Of a DNA stretch of 64,000 nt, positions 31,554 through 43,089 are shown piece by piece. The DNA is from Canna indica. Its lineage: Eukaryota; Streptophyta; Magnoliopsida; Zingiberales; Cannaceae. The translations under genes were made by a program, and so were the position numbers. Position 1 is the stretch's first letter. Each line of letters begins with the position of its first letter. Below the pieces are notes generated by a model. The model was given only the letters and a program-made list of their open reading frames with translations. It was not told the DNA's origin and did not search any database. The DNA lies in assembly GCA_034359265.1 (NCBI GenBank), contig CP136892.1:7860501-7924500 (forward strand), read 5' to 3'.

Positions 31554-34092
31554 GTCATGCCCTGAAAAGGGTCATGTGACTGGCCAGAGTGCGGACAAGC
31601 ACTCCGAAGCCTAAACCATGCAACCGAACCATGCATATGAAAAATAGACAACTAATGGTCAATCTCAACTCAAAGACTCCAATCATATAATAAAACAAGT
31701 TCACAAAACAATCCGAATACTTAAGATAAAACATAACAAAATGTTCAAAGGTAATGACACCACATAATGTTCACATGCTCAAAGTAAAGACATGACTCAA
31801 CTAAGACTCGACTACATCAACTAGCTTCACGAGACCGCCACTAACTGCGCCATACCTCAATGATCGGGATCTACAAAACAAAACCAAAAGAGAAGTGAGT
31901 TCATAAAACACAATGAAGGGCCGTCTCAACCACTACCAAGCCAATCCACATAAAAATATAGTAAAATAATTTAATATGCATCAAGAGCTGATATGAAATC
32001 TGTGAAGATTCAAATAAGTCATTTCGTGTGCGCTGCGCACCTTCTGGCCCAATTCGGCCCAAGTGAGATATCCTCAATCACATAAAATACAACTCGCAAG
32101 TCGCTCACTAGGCTGGCCACCCTTGTGAACTTCCCGCCTCGGGCTCACTGAGCTAGAAAGACCCTCTAGTCTCAGTGCCCTAAAACTCGATCGGGAAAGG
32201 CCCTCCGACCAGTGCCACTCAGGTCAATCGTCGGTGTGGCTCACCGACTAATATCTCTACCCACAATCGACTCGCTGGGTTTGACATTAGCTTCTCACGC
32301 TAACACGCCTCCCAACCCGACAATCACACACACATCCACAAGCACGTCCACTAAATGGATAGAAATGTACACTACAGGATGCGGTGGTTAACTCGGGTGA
32401 GTACGGCCATAATCGCATTTCTTGGTTGCATGCACAGTTGCACCCCACTCAGTCGCTACTTGACCCCAATTAATTACTCACACGCCGTACCACCCCACCA
32501 TTCTAACCTCTAAAGCAACTTTCAATTTCCTATCCTCGCAACTGTATGCCCATGGCAGGTCGTCATGTAGCAAAATTCTATCGTTCTACCGAATAATTTC
32601 AGCATGACGTACCTTCCCGCCACCAACCATTTCACATTTGAAATCTCATCCGAACACTCGAGAATTTTCAGAATGGTTCCATAAATACCTGAAGGTTTCC
32701 ATGTTCAATGTAAATAGTCATAGAAATTTTTGTTCCCTAGCTCGTCTATGTGTCGCGGAAAATTTCAACCCTAAGCCGAAAATTCAGCCTATTGTAGTGA
32801 AAATTTCTGCACTTGTTATCTAGAGTCCATAATTCCTCTTGAGTGTAAAACAATCTAAGTAATATGATAGTTTTATGAGTATAAACTGATATGTAATCTC
32901 AGGACACCGCGAGGCAACATTTTAGCCTCACAATTCAAAAAATTTCATATTGAACATAAAATTTCAGCACACTTAAATATGAAATTTCAACACACCTAAA
33001 TATGAAATTTCAGCATACTGATACTCATAATTCTCAGCATATCATGTAGGTAAATTTCAATATACTATCTCATAAATTTTCAGCACACATACCTAATTTT
33101 CAACATGTTAAAAATAAAATTTAGCATACCTTACAAGAAATTTCAGCTTGCTTGTAATTAAATTTTAGCATACCTTGCATTTTATTCCAGCATATATATA
33201 ATGAAATTGCAGCTTAATATAAAGGGATTCAATCTAGAAAAGTCCCTACATGATGTTACACAAAGGTACCCTACCCATTAAGGGTCAATCGCCCCACTCT
33301 TAGGCCACAAGTTTTAGATTTCTACTTGGACTTTAGCATGCTTTTACATAAGCAAAATTCGGAATTAAATTGCTGAAAAACTATAAATCAAATACCTACA
33401 ACCCTCCTTGCCTCCAATGCCATGGCTGGCCAACCCTAGGGTCTAAGGGCATGCCCTAGGGCTGCCGCCCACCCAAAACCCCAAGGAAATGCCAATCAAC
33501 AACATCAAAACTACGATCGCAAAGAATAATGCATACATGAAACCAAATCACGAAAATTTCACCATTAGATCCTTCCTACAAGGATCGGCAACCCTAAATC
33601 ATACACTTAGGGATTTAGAAGGGAACCACACACCTAGAACTAGGTTAGGGAAACGGAAGATGATGTTAAAGCCTCGTAACGAATTCGATCCGACAAAGCC
33701 TTCAATTCCCGACTGATTCCTTCAACGATCCCTCCGTATCCACTCGCCTCCTTGGGTTGTGTGCGGCTCCTCCTTGGAGCCATACGGTCCCAGGTGGCTA
33801 TTAAATATTATTTTTAATGACAAATTACCTTTTTGCCCCTTATGCACTTAAGTTAACCCAACTTATTCAAAACTTGTCTGATTCGAGCCCCAATATCAAC
33901 CTCGGACTCGGCTCAAACCCAACTTGGACCTAATGCATAAATTAACTCTAAATTTAAGAGATTTCAATTGAGCAATGATCTCACCTCAAGCCATGCCTTA
34001 CCGCGAGCAACTCCGCACGCATTGTTGCACACCGCGATCATCCAGTTGAAACCATACACACAAAATATTTACTAAATTTCACGGGTATTACA
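31554..34092 (-). repeat. Gypsy-2 5' LTR (2539 bp)
   Basis: On the minus strand it starts TGTAATACCCGTGAAA at 34092 and ends GGGCATGACA at 31554. The primer-binding site TGATATCAGAGC follows at 31550-31539. It was inserted into CACTA-4, whose sequence begins at 34093. A degenerate array of AAATTTCAGCA-like units lies at 32930-33215. Confidence 0.7.
32930..33215. repeat. Degenerate tandem array inside the Gypsy-2 LTR
   Basis: About ten irregular units built on AAATTTCAGCATACC, spaced 20-35 bp. Confidence 0.6.
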
Positions 34093-34600
34093 AACGTCCT
34101 CCTACTCGAACCTGCACTAAATATAGTATAATTATATATTATGATATATTGAATTATATATAATTTATAATCAATAACTAATGCATCTACTTACATTTTT
34201 CTGCGCAACTCTCCCTCACCTGGCGGAGGGAGAATTTTGTTAGGCCCTCGTGGCCTACGTCTGGATGTCGACACTGCCGATGTCGATGGACCTGGATCGT
34301 TTGAGGGATGGTGGCCGAAGGTGGAGGGGATGGTGGGTGTCAGCGAAGAGACGATGGCTACAGGCAGGAGGATGGTGGGTGGAGGCGTAGGGACGGTGGC
34401 TATAGGTAGTCATGTAGGGGGATGGTGGGTGTCAGCGAGGGGATGGTGGCTAGAGGCGGGGGATGGTGGGTGTCGGCGAAGGGATGGTGGCTATAAGCGG
34501 GGGGATATCGGTGGATGGATATGGGGTGACGAGTGGTAATCGTCGAGGGGTCCTGCGAGGAAATCCTTCTCGGGCATGTACTTCTCGAACCATAGATGTC
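34093..34600 (-). pseudogene. Transposase_24 5' remnant of CACTA-4, with a repeat array
   Basis: The block 34093-34275 parallels 44380-44570 in CACTA-5 (AATATAGTATAATT, TTAGGCCCTCGTGGCCTACG). About four units of 41-50 bp beginning GGATGGTGGGTG fill 34328-34505; the translated Gly-rich frame is a product of these repeats. Confidence 0.5.
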
Positions 34601-34678
34601 AAATATGAATATAATTAGATTATATGTAATAGATTAATAGATAGATTTAATAATAGAAGATATACTATTCATTTACAA

Positions 34679-37600
34679 TTATTCGTTATTGTCATTATCA
34701 TCACCCATGTAGTACTCTTCTTGTTCTTCTTCGAAATCTTCAAATTCTTCTTCTTCTCCATCATCATTCTATTCTTCCTCAACTTCATTATCGTCGTCAT
34801 CAATATATTCTACTTCCAATTAAACTAACTCTGTGTCATCATCCTCGAGTATTGGACTAACTCGCTCCACTACGGAAGGATCCTCTTCTTGATAGAAGTC
34901 ATCTGTCGGCTCATTCTCTTCAGCTACCAGGTTAATTTTTTCTCTAGCTTTAGTCTTACAGACTACACGCCAATTTACCCTATCTTTCTTTCGACACAGA
35001 TACTGCATATAATATACTTGTTCAGCTTGAGATGTCAATATAAATGACTCATTTGAAGCCAATTTTGATTTGTAATTAACCTCGACAAGTTTATACTTTA
35101 GTTGAACTCTCATATCCCTATTGCTTGTATCAAACCAATGACATTGAAAAAGGATAACTGATTTCCAGCCAAAAAAGTACAATTCTATGACTTCTTCCAA
35201 TAGTCTGTAAAATTCGACATCATATTCAGCATATGTTGTCCCTTTGACGCAGACCCCGACATTCATAGTCTTCTTTGTAAATGAATATTCAACTGTGTGA
35301 AATTTATATCCATTAACAAAATAACCGTTATAACATGACACAAGTCGCGTCGGTCCGCTAACAAACTCAAATATTATGTTATCTATTTCGCCTTTGTGTT
35401 AAGTATTGTAATATCGAAGCTAGTTAGGGAACTCAAAATTACGAAATCTCTCTAATTCTTCATTGCTGTAAATTTAGTATTTTGTCACCATCTCGACGTC
35501 AAATATTTCAATGAACTTTTTAATATCTGGACAGTTGACTAAAACGTACAAGTGTGCCAAATGGTACTCTTCGTCGTTTAAGTATCTAGACGGATGAGAA
35601 CCCAAAGCACGACCAGGTTAACAAAAGATATTTAAATGACTATCTGATGGTCGAGATCCCCCATCTGATGGTCGAGCTCCCCCATCGTCGTTCTGTGGAA
35701 GACGATTAAGTCTTGTCTAAATGATCGATTCAAAATAAAATGAGCGGAATATTAAAATTTCTTGAATTATTATGCTTCTAATATTGAACCTTCAACTACC
35801 GCAGTGTTTTTTACTTTTTTTCATCAGACGATTCAAGTATCTTTCAAATAAGTATATCCATCGGTATTGAACGGGGCCACCAACTCGTGCCTCTTATGCC
35901 AAGTGTATCAGTAGATGCTCCATCGAGTTAAAAAATACAGGAGAAAAAAACTGCTCCAGCTTGCATATGATTTCAATAATATTATTTTTAAGTGCTGAAA
36001 TATATTGAACTCGAAGGACATTTGCATAATGTTTCTGAAAAGCATACTTAATTTGGTCAACGGATCCCAAATCTTGTTATGTAGATGATCTCGAAACGCG
36101 ACCGAAAATAATCTTTGCATGAATAGATAACAATCGTGGCTCTTCATCCTTGATGTTTTGCATTCATCGATGTTCACGCATCGAGATAAGTTTGAGACAT
36201 ATCCATTAGGTAATCTGAGTTGTTTGATCCATTGATACATATCTTTCATTTGTTGTTAATTTATTTAACACATACGACGCTTTCGGCTTATGAAGTGATC
36301 CGTTGACCTCTTGCAACTCAAACTCCGCCCTCTTACAAAGTATTTTCACATCATGTCGGACCTTCACATTATCTTTAGTTTTTCCGGAAACATCCATCAA
36401 AGTGTTAAAAAATTTATCAAACAAGTATTTTTTCAATGTGCATGGCATTCAAATTATGCCGAATCAGTAATGAACTCCAATACGATAATTCTAAAAAGAT
36501 ACTTTTTTCACCCAATTATGTATTTGACCAAAGCCTAAAATTCTATCATTCCGATCGAAAGTAATATCTAGAAGCATGGAAACACGTGATAACATCTGTT
36601 CACCAGACAACATTAGTGATGGCTCATCTCTTTCGACTCTACCATTGGTAAATTTATTATGATTCCTTTTATACTGATGGTTAGACAGTAGAAACCGACG
36701 ATGACAATCAAAGAAGGAAATTTTTCGCCCATTCTCAAGATTGAAGGCTTTTGAATGTTCCATACAATACGGACAAGAGAGTCGCCCATGCATGCTCCAA
36801 CCAGACAACATGCCGTAGGCCGGCAAATCTTTGATTGTCCACAAGAAAACAACTCTTAAATTGAGGTTTAGCTTATGGTGACAATCATAAGTGATAGCTC
36901 CCTCAGCCCACAATATTTTCAGTTCATCAATTAGGGGTCGGAGAAACACATTAATTTCTTTCTGAGGACCCCTAGGACCAGGAATAATCATCGAAAGATA
37001 GATAAATTCATTTTTCATACTCATTGACGACAGTACATTATAAATGATTAGCAGCACCCAAAATGAATAAGGAGTTACCGAATGGCCAAATAGATTAAAA
37101 TCATCCGTGCACAATCCCAATATGATATTTCTAATATCCTTAGCAAATGAAGGATATCATCTATCCAAATATTTCCATGCTTCACTGTCAGATGGATGAG
37201 TTATTACTGCATCATCACGACTTCTTGCATGCCAACTCATGTAGGGGCAGTATAATCTTCCAACATGAATAATCTTTGAAGCCTCGATGTCAGTGGAAAT
37301 ATCGAATCACCTTTCATAACGGGATATTTTTCTGTCAGACCGATTTCTTCTTGTAACGAGGATGTTCACATTCTGGGCATTCATCCAACTGTGCATTTTC
37401 TTTATAATATAAAAATGCAGTTATTTGGGCACGCGTGTATCTTTTCATACCCAAGCCCTAATTTCCTCATCAACTTTTTATCTTATAAAAAATTGGCTCA
37501 AACTTATTATTTGGAGGTAGTCTTCCATTATTCTGTAATTCAATGTCTATCGCAAGTTGTTCTTTTGTGACTTCAACCGTCGTAGTATCTAGTTGAACTT

Positions 37601-38003
37601 ACGTCTCAGTAACTGACTCGACATTATCTTTTAAATGAAATTGACTGCCAAGATTATCTAGTATCATTGTTCTATAAAGATTAGGTGGATTGGACGAAGA
37701 AAAAATGACACTAGAAGATTCACCATGAGCATGATCAATAGGATTGCTCGACGTCCCGAATTCACGTGACTCCCAGTGACAATTGCATATATAATATCTT
37801 GGTGTGAATCCTTTTGTATATAGATGCATTGTGACAGTTTCCTGATCCAAAACTTTTGTGTTCGAACATTTTCGGCACTGACATCAAATTTGATCACCAC
37901 TAATGAATTTTTGATTCGAATAGGCAAAATTTAAGAAGTTACGCCTACTCAAAATAGCTCTACGATGAATTCGTTGGTATATCCAACTTCGATCGCCCAA
38001 CAT
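34679..38003 (-). pseudogene. TNP2 transposase remnant of CACTA-4
   Basis: The ATG at 38003 starts MLGDRSWIYQ-like sequence. Readable blocks are KGFTPRYYICNCHWES (about 37800), GLCTDDFNLFGHS (37120, aspartate kept), FLRPLIDELKILWAEGAITY, FDCHRRFLLSNHQYKRN, GKTKDNVKVRHDVKILCKRA (36400), LPNGYVSNLSRCVNID with MKSHDCYLFMQRL (36200), SCYNGYFVNGYKFHTVEYS and GVCVKGTTY (35330-35240), YKLVEVNYKSKLASNE and QAEQVYYMQYLCRKKDRVNW (about 35000), and an acidic tail. Many frameshifts and stops break it. It keeps the section between LQEVNG and HLPIHL that CACTA-1 lacks, which makes it the best reference for the full domain order in this window. Confidence 0.85.
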
Positions 38004-38073
38004 GTTATGTCAATCAATGGCAATATCTTCAGTTAATATCTTTAGGTGAGATGGTCTTATTCCATTCGGGATT

Positions 38074-38267
38074 CATGTTATTCATATTGCACTAAATATT
38101 TCTTTTAACCATTAACTTCATTTTAAATTTTGGCAGCATCTCCCTACAGTTCTCCGAATACGCATATCATCTGGGCACGTATCGGAGAACAAGAGAAATA
38201 CAATAGACAAAATTTACAAATGAATAATGACTAAAAGAAAAAACTAAGTGCAATAAAAATAATTATG
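38074..38267. repeat. Palindrome in the TNP2 leader of CACTA-4
   Basis: Inner arms GTTCTCCGAATACGC and CGTATCGGAGAAC with outer parts ATTGCACTAAATATTTC and CTAAGTGCAATAAAA. It lies about 70 bp upstream of the TNP2 ATG. Confidence 0.75.
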
Positions 38268-38449
38268 TTCCTAAATTATCCATTTAGGGATAATTCAATG
38301 GTTGTACGTCGTATAAAAGATCATCTACTTCATTTTCACGAACCTAAAACCCCCGAACGGATCTAAGATTTTGCAAAATCATATATGACTCGTCGATGCG
38401 TAGGTGAAACGTATCAACTTGTCATGATTATTTTCTAAATTTGTGGATG

Positions 38450-38555
38450 TCGGTGCGAGTTCATAGTGGACGATTCCGGCGCAAGTCCATAGTGGATGAT
38501 TTCGGCACGAGTGCACAGTGGACGATTCCGATGCGAGTCCACAGTGAACTCGTCA
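38450..38555. repeat. 26-bp repeat array of CACTA-4, about 4 copies
   Basis: Units such as GAGTCCATAGTGGATGATTT and GAGTCCACAGTGAACTCG correspond to the arrays of the other copies. Confidence 0.6.
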
Positions 38556-39155
38556 TGATATTGAACTATCTTGGTGTCATGCTCTCGACATAATTAAATT
38601 AATTAAACTAATTAAACTAATTAACATTAATCATAATCAAACTATATAACATTAATTAACAAAAAAAAATTAATAGGGTTTAATTGAACCCTAATCAAAC
38701 TCTAATTAGGGTTTAATTAAACCCTAATCAACAGTAGCCAACAACACTACTAGCTACTATTTCATCTAGTTGGGGCCAAAACCTTCGGCCCCAAATCTGG
38801 CTCTAGCATGTAGACGCTGGCGTCGTTGTCCAATGTCGGTGATTGCCCGAGACTGGGCGATCACCAACGTTGGATGGTGGCGAAGATAGAAGCGACAGAA
38901 AGAATAAATTGCGAGTTAGGGCGGAGACAACCGACGACAGCAATAGCGAACGGATACAACCGACGGCAGCAATAGCGGACGAAGACAACCGGCGGCAGCA
39001 GTAGCGGACGGAGCAGTGGGCGACAACAGTGGGGGTAGCAGAGAAGAGAAGAAGAAAAGGATGAAAGAGGAATGGTCGGGTACGAACGCGAATAAAAAGG
39101 TTTATTACCGACGGCCCGTTAGCCATCGGTAAAGCGTAGATCTTTAATTATTGGA

Positions 39156-39310
39156 TAATTACCTAAATATATCCTGAACTTTGACTTCTCCAAATTGCAT
39201 CCTCAACTATCACATTTGTATCAATTGCATCTCTCCGTCAAAATTTCATCAGCTACCCCGTTAACCCTCTGACGTGGCATGCACACGTATATTAAAATAT
39301 TTTTTTTGTA
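39156..39310 (+). repeat. Dispersed repeat, weak relative of 15505-15700
   Basis: Shares the pattern CTGAACTTTGAC..., ATCAATTGCATC and TGACGTGGCATG with the other copies, but identity is lower. Confidence 0.35.
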
Positions 39311-39395
39311 TACTTTATTTTTACCCCACCTGGACCCACACTTTTTTCCACGTGTCCCACCAATGAGATTAATGTCATGTTCGTGATATCCATGG

Positions 39396-39770
39396 CCAAC
39401 CTCGACTCCCTCCTCACCCTCCATCGTCACCGGCGCCACCCTCCTACAACAACTACTCCGCCGGTGCACGACCTCGCCAACGAAGCCCGCCCCAGCACCG
39501 CCCTGACGCACCCAAACACCACCAGCGCAGTGGCGGCCACCCGGCCTCTCCAACCTCGACTCCCTCCTTACCTCCATCGTCACCAGCACCACCCTCTCCT
39601 CCTACAACAACTACTCCGGTGGCGACACCGCCCCCCCCCCTCCTCCCAGCCTCGCCGTCTATGGCCTCTTCCAGTGCCACCCCCGACTGTGCCACCTGTG
39701 TGCAGGTGCACTACTGTTGGACGACTCAACCAGGTCTACCCGCAGTCCTTCGCCGCCTCGCTACAGCTCT
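39396..39770 (+). pseudogene. Gnk2/DUF26-type gene fragment with internal duplication
   Basis: One frame of 39545-39690 reads SNLDSLLTSIVTSTTLSSYN followed by NYSGGD and AVYGLFQC; a neighbouring frame then gives PDCATCVQ. These are the beginning and the central cysteines of the Gnk2-homologous (DUF26) domain of plasmodesmata-located proteins and cysteine-rich receptor kinases. A related block (ANLDSLL..., YNNYSAG-type) occurs about 150 bp earlier at 39397-39470, so the segment was duplicated. Frameshifts separate the blocks, so no product is expected. The alternative, that the GC-rich frames mimic the motif by chance, is unlikely because order and spacing fit. Confidence 0.6.
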
Positions 39771-39814
39771 GGGGCGGGAGGACCAAACGGAAAGTTATTA
39801 TCAGTATCTAAAGT

Positions 39815-40789
39815 TATTAAAATATATACTTTTTTCATCTAGTCTTTTAAAATATTTATTTTTTTCCGTTTGGTTATTCTTTAATCCATGTCAACATTAT
39901 CATGTGACACTAAACAACAGAAGTTAACATAAAGTTAACAGATGGACCAAATGAGAATAAAAATAAATTTTGAGGTACTAAACGAAAACTTTTTTTAAAA
40001 AAAAATCAAACGAAAAGAATATAATATTTTAAGAGATAAAAAAATATAATTAAGTCTTTTTTTTTAATTATACAAGAGGTTGGAAAGCAACACGTTTCCT
40101 CACAAATACGGCATCCACTACAACCTTCACATTGCATGTAGGTATTATATATGTTATGTATTCATGCACACCACTCAAGGAAAATAATCACAAAATATTA
40201 TTTCTTCTATCCTTATGTGAATTAGACATCATATCACCAATTAGCCTATTTAACATTTATTATTCAGAATTAATCTTTGGGAATAAGCTTCATGATATTC
40301 CTGTGCTATTAATTTATGTTATTGCTTATCCAATTAATTAATAGATGTCATCGTTTACAGGCTAGAACAAAATAATTGCATTATTATCTACAACATTTAG
40401 TGAAAGGCAAACATGAATATATATTGGCTGACTTCTGGCATTATATCCATTATTGAAAGGCTAGAACAAAATAATTGCATTATATCCACTCACCTCCTAG
40501 CAAGGTCTTCTGCTTTCTTGGATAGGAAGGCTTACTCTAATTAATATTGTAGTCACTAGCCAATCATCTTATTTCTTCTCCATCTTCGATGCCCCCATCG
40601 GATCAACCGCCAGATCGACAAACGAAAGAAAATGTTTTTTTGGATAGACAACAGATCAGAGATTCTCTGAGGGGTAAATGTCTGGTACAGTGAGACATTC
40701 TCACCGGTAAAAAATTAGAAGGTAAATTGGCATTTTAAATTTTTAGCACCATAGCAATGCGAGACTCGAGAAATTGATCTAAAAACTGC
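39815..40789. other. AT-rich non-coding stretch, possible small inverted-repeat element
   Basis: 39815-40055 has loosely inverted halves (CTTTTAAAATATTTATTT and AATATTTTAAGAGATAAAAA) suggesting a decayed miniature element. GGCTAGAACAAAATAATTGC is present twice (about 40360 and 40459). Confidence 0.35.
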
Positions 40790-41242
40790 TCAACCGGGAA
40801 GCCATGAGACGGGTTGATATCATCTTTGAACTTTATCCAAATATGCATATGTATGAAAACCACACGTCAGATTCTACGGTCACCACTATGGAGAAATATC
40901 GCAAAGCTTTTCGACACAATTTCCCTCTCGATACAATTCAAGGTTGGAAACGGAACCGACTTTGGAATGACCCGTGGTTCAAAAATCAAAGGTTGAAAGA
41001 CATACACAGCTCTCTTTATCGTCAATCAACCAACCTGTAGATGACTATTGCAGGCACTAAAGAAAATAATCATTTCAGAGAGATAATTGATTGGGACATT
41101 AACTTCTCATATTACGTCCCAATAACAAACGGAACGTGGATTTGGCCTCATATCTTCACCTCATTGGAGATGAGATGAAATGGACTACCACTAGTAATTT
41201 CACAATCAGCTCCTTTTACAACTTAGTGAACTTCAGATGTGT

Positions 41243-41589
41243 CACTACAACACAATCGCCTTATAGAGACACAAAATTAGAGACAAATAAGATTTTTATT
41301 TCTAAATCTTCACATTTAGAAATTAATAAACACAAAATTTATTCCTAATTAGCCTCTAAAAATATGTAGAATTAGCTTTAGAGTCAGATTAGTTAATTGA
41401 CTTTGTTGCTGGTGTTTCTATAGCTTAAAGTCAAATATATTAAGTGACTATGTTGTTATTTTTTATAGATTTTTAGATGCTAATTAAGAATAAATTTTAT
41501 GTCTATTAGTCTATAAATGTGAATATTTAGAAATAAAAATTTAATTTATCTCTAATTTTATGTCTCTATAGATTGATTGCATTGTAGTG
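41243..41589. mobile_element. CACTA-type miniature element (347 bp) inside LINE-2
   Basis: It starts CACTACAACACAATCGCC and ends GATTGCATTGTAGTG, with a 3-bp duplication TGT at 41240-41242 and 41590-41592. The inverted symmetry extends far inside (TTAGAGACAAATAAG against TTATCTCTAATTTTATG), giving long inverted arms. No coding capacity. Confidence 0.85.
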
Positions 41590-41708
41590 TGTTGACGACC
41601 CATATCTGCCAACTTCTTATAGAATCATCGCTTCCTTGAATCCATCTCCATCATCAATCGGCTTACCATCTGACACAAACTATTAACTAAAGATAAACTA
41701 CTTGTAAG

Positions 41709-41906
41709 CAGGGGCGAAGCCAGAAAATTATTTCAGGAGGGGCAAAATATAAAACCATACATAAAAGAATATTTTACAATATTTTTAGAGGGGATAATTT
41801 AATATATTTATGTAGTAAAATGTTAAAAAATATACATAATATATAAGGGGAACTAATCTCAGAAGGGGCAATTGACCCCACTAAGATTAAGCTGGCTCCG
41901 CCCCTG
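41709..41906. mobile_element. hAT-type miniature element (hAT-3), 198 bp, inside LINE-2
   Basis: Ends CAGGGGCGAAGCCAG and CTGGCTCCGCCCCTG are inverted repeats with one mismatch. The 8-bp duplication is CTTGTAAG on the left (41701-41708) and CTTGCAAG on the right (41907-41914), one base different. Confidence 0.85.
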
Positions 41907-42377
41907 CTTGCAAGGAATATATTCAGGTGAATCCCATGTGCACTCTCTGCGAAAGCTACAACAAATCTCATGATCATCCTACACTGCACCTATATAATAG
42001 ACGGTGGAAGGAACTTCTATGACTCTACAAACATGTTGAATTCTTCTTATGCTTTGAGCCTTGGAATATTAGTACCACTCGAAGCAACGTCGAATATTAG
42101 TACCACTCGAAGCAAGGTCAAAAACCTATGTAAAATTCAGCTTTTAATGACTTGGAAATGGATGATCTGGCGAGAGCAAAATTCCAGATGCTTCGAACAA
42201 GTCTCTCAAATCCTACTCCATCTTAGTGATCGAAGGGTCAAATTTTACTTAAGCGCTTTTCGCTGGTCTACGAGTGTCACCCTTTTTAAGGACCTCCCCT
42301 CTTGTATTTGTCTTTCTCATTTTCTCTCTCCTTTCTCATCTTGTATTTCTCAACTCTCCTAAATAAACACTACTAGA

Positions 42378-42735
42378 ATAGTCACTGTCATCAACGGCTC
42401 ACACCGTTGCTGAACCGCCGGTGAAGACTATCATGGATGACGAGGGTCGTGGCAAAAAGCTGTTGCTTATATGTGCGTCTCAGATAATTTGTGACGGCCG
42501 AGGTCGATCGTCCCAAGTAATCATCAGCGACAGCCGCGCATGTTGTCGCTGATTTAAACACATGGGCGATTGTCGATGAAATTAAACTATCAGCTGCGGC
42601 TCTCGGCCGTCGGTGATATTATTAGCAACCATAATATTTGGAGCTGCCCAAGCCATCAGCCATTTACGATACGCTTTCAGCCACGGCGTAATGACGGTCA
42701 GCCGTGGGTAAGTCGTGGCTGAAGTTATATCATGT
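42378..42735. repeat. CACTA-5 sub-terminal repeats, left
   Basis: Diverged motifs such as TCAACGGCTCACACCGTTG, GTCGCTGATT and AGCCGTGGGTAAGTCGTGGCT recur in both orientations. Confidence 0.65.
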
Positions 42736-43089
42736 ACGTAACTGAAAGAAATGAAAATTTTGAAAATTCATTTATACAATAATATTTATACAATACAATC
42801 TATTTACAACCATAATTTACAACCACAAAACATCATACACATATATTTATAACCAAACATATAAGTTTTATTTAAATATCATCATTCTAAGCCTCAAACG
42901 AAGGCAAACAAATATCAAATATCAAAACTAATAGTATATATACAACTATCAAGTATATAAACAACTATAAGCCTCAAACGGAGGCAAACAAATATCAAAA
43001 TATCAAATGTAAAGTATATAAACATCTATCAAATATCTAAGCCTCAAACAGAGGCTAACAAGTATCAAAATATAATCAAAATATAGTAA

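Larger units (their letters stand above)
27832..34092 (-). mobile_element. Gypsy-2, mosaic Ty3/gypsy remnant
   Basis: Minus-strand order: an LTR (34092 to 31554), primer-binding site, gag, zinc knuckle and protease down to about 29895, then sequence ending in another gypsy LTR end at 27832. Reverse transcriptase, RNase H and integrase are absent. The two LTR ends belong to different subfamilies (GGGCATGACA and GGGGTGTGACA), so this is not one simple insertion. Confidence 0.7.
34093..39144 (-). mobile_element. Decayed CACTA transposon, both ends lost (CACTA-4)
   Basis: It carries in order, read on the minus strand, sub-terminal CGACGGCCCGTTAGCC motifs (39095-39140), a leader hairpin (38830-38873), the 26-bp array (38450-38555), the palindrome (38074-38267), TNP2 and the beginning of Transposase_24. 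It is cut by the Gypsy-2 LTR at 34093 and merges with another repeat at about 39144. Its Transposase_24 part is closer to CACTA-5 than to CACTA-1/2, so these two form a second subfamily. Confidence 0.75.
40790..42300 (+). pseudogene. LINE 3' fragment (LINE-2), carrying two nested miniature elements
   Basis: Readable blocks in order: RLWNDPWFKNQRLKDIHSSL (40965-41020), FREIIDWDINFSYY, DEMKWTTTSNFTISSFYNLV (41165-41225), then after the two insertions NPMCTLCESYNKSHDH (41930-41975, the zinc-binding C-x2-C...H), and MTWKWMIWREQNSRCFE with RRVKFYLSAFRW (42150-42265). This is the order expected between reverse transcriptase and the end of ORF2 in plant LINEs. Several stops and frameshifts are present. 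Confidence 0.7.

Noticed and set aside
34237..34539. 100-codon Gly/Trp-rich open frame
   Set aside because: Product of the GGATGGTGG-type tandem repeats within the CACTA-4 remnant; no domain.
39377..39811. 144-codon His/Pro-rich open frame
   Set aside because: It is an out-of-frame reading of the GC-rich Gnk2 fragment; the meaningful motifs are in other frames.
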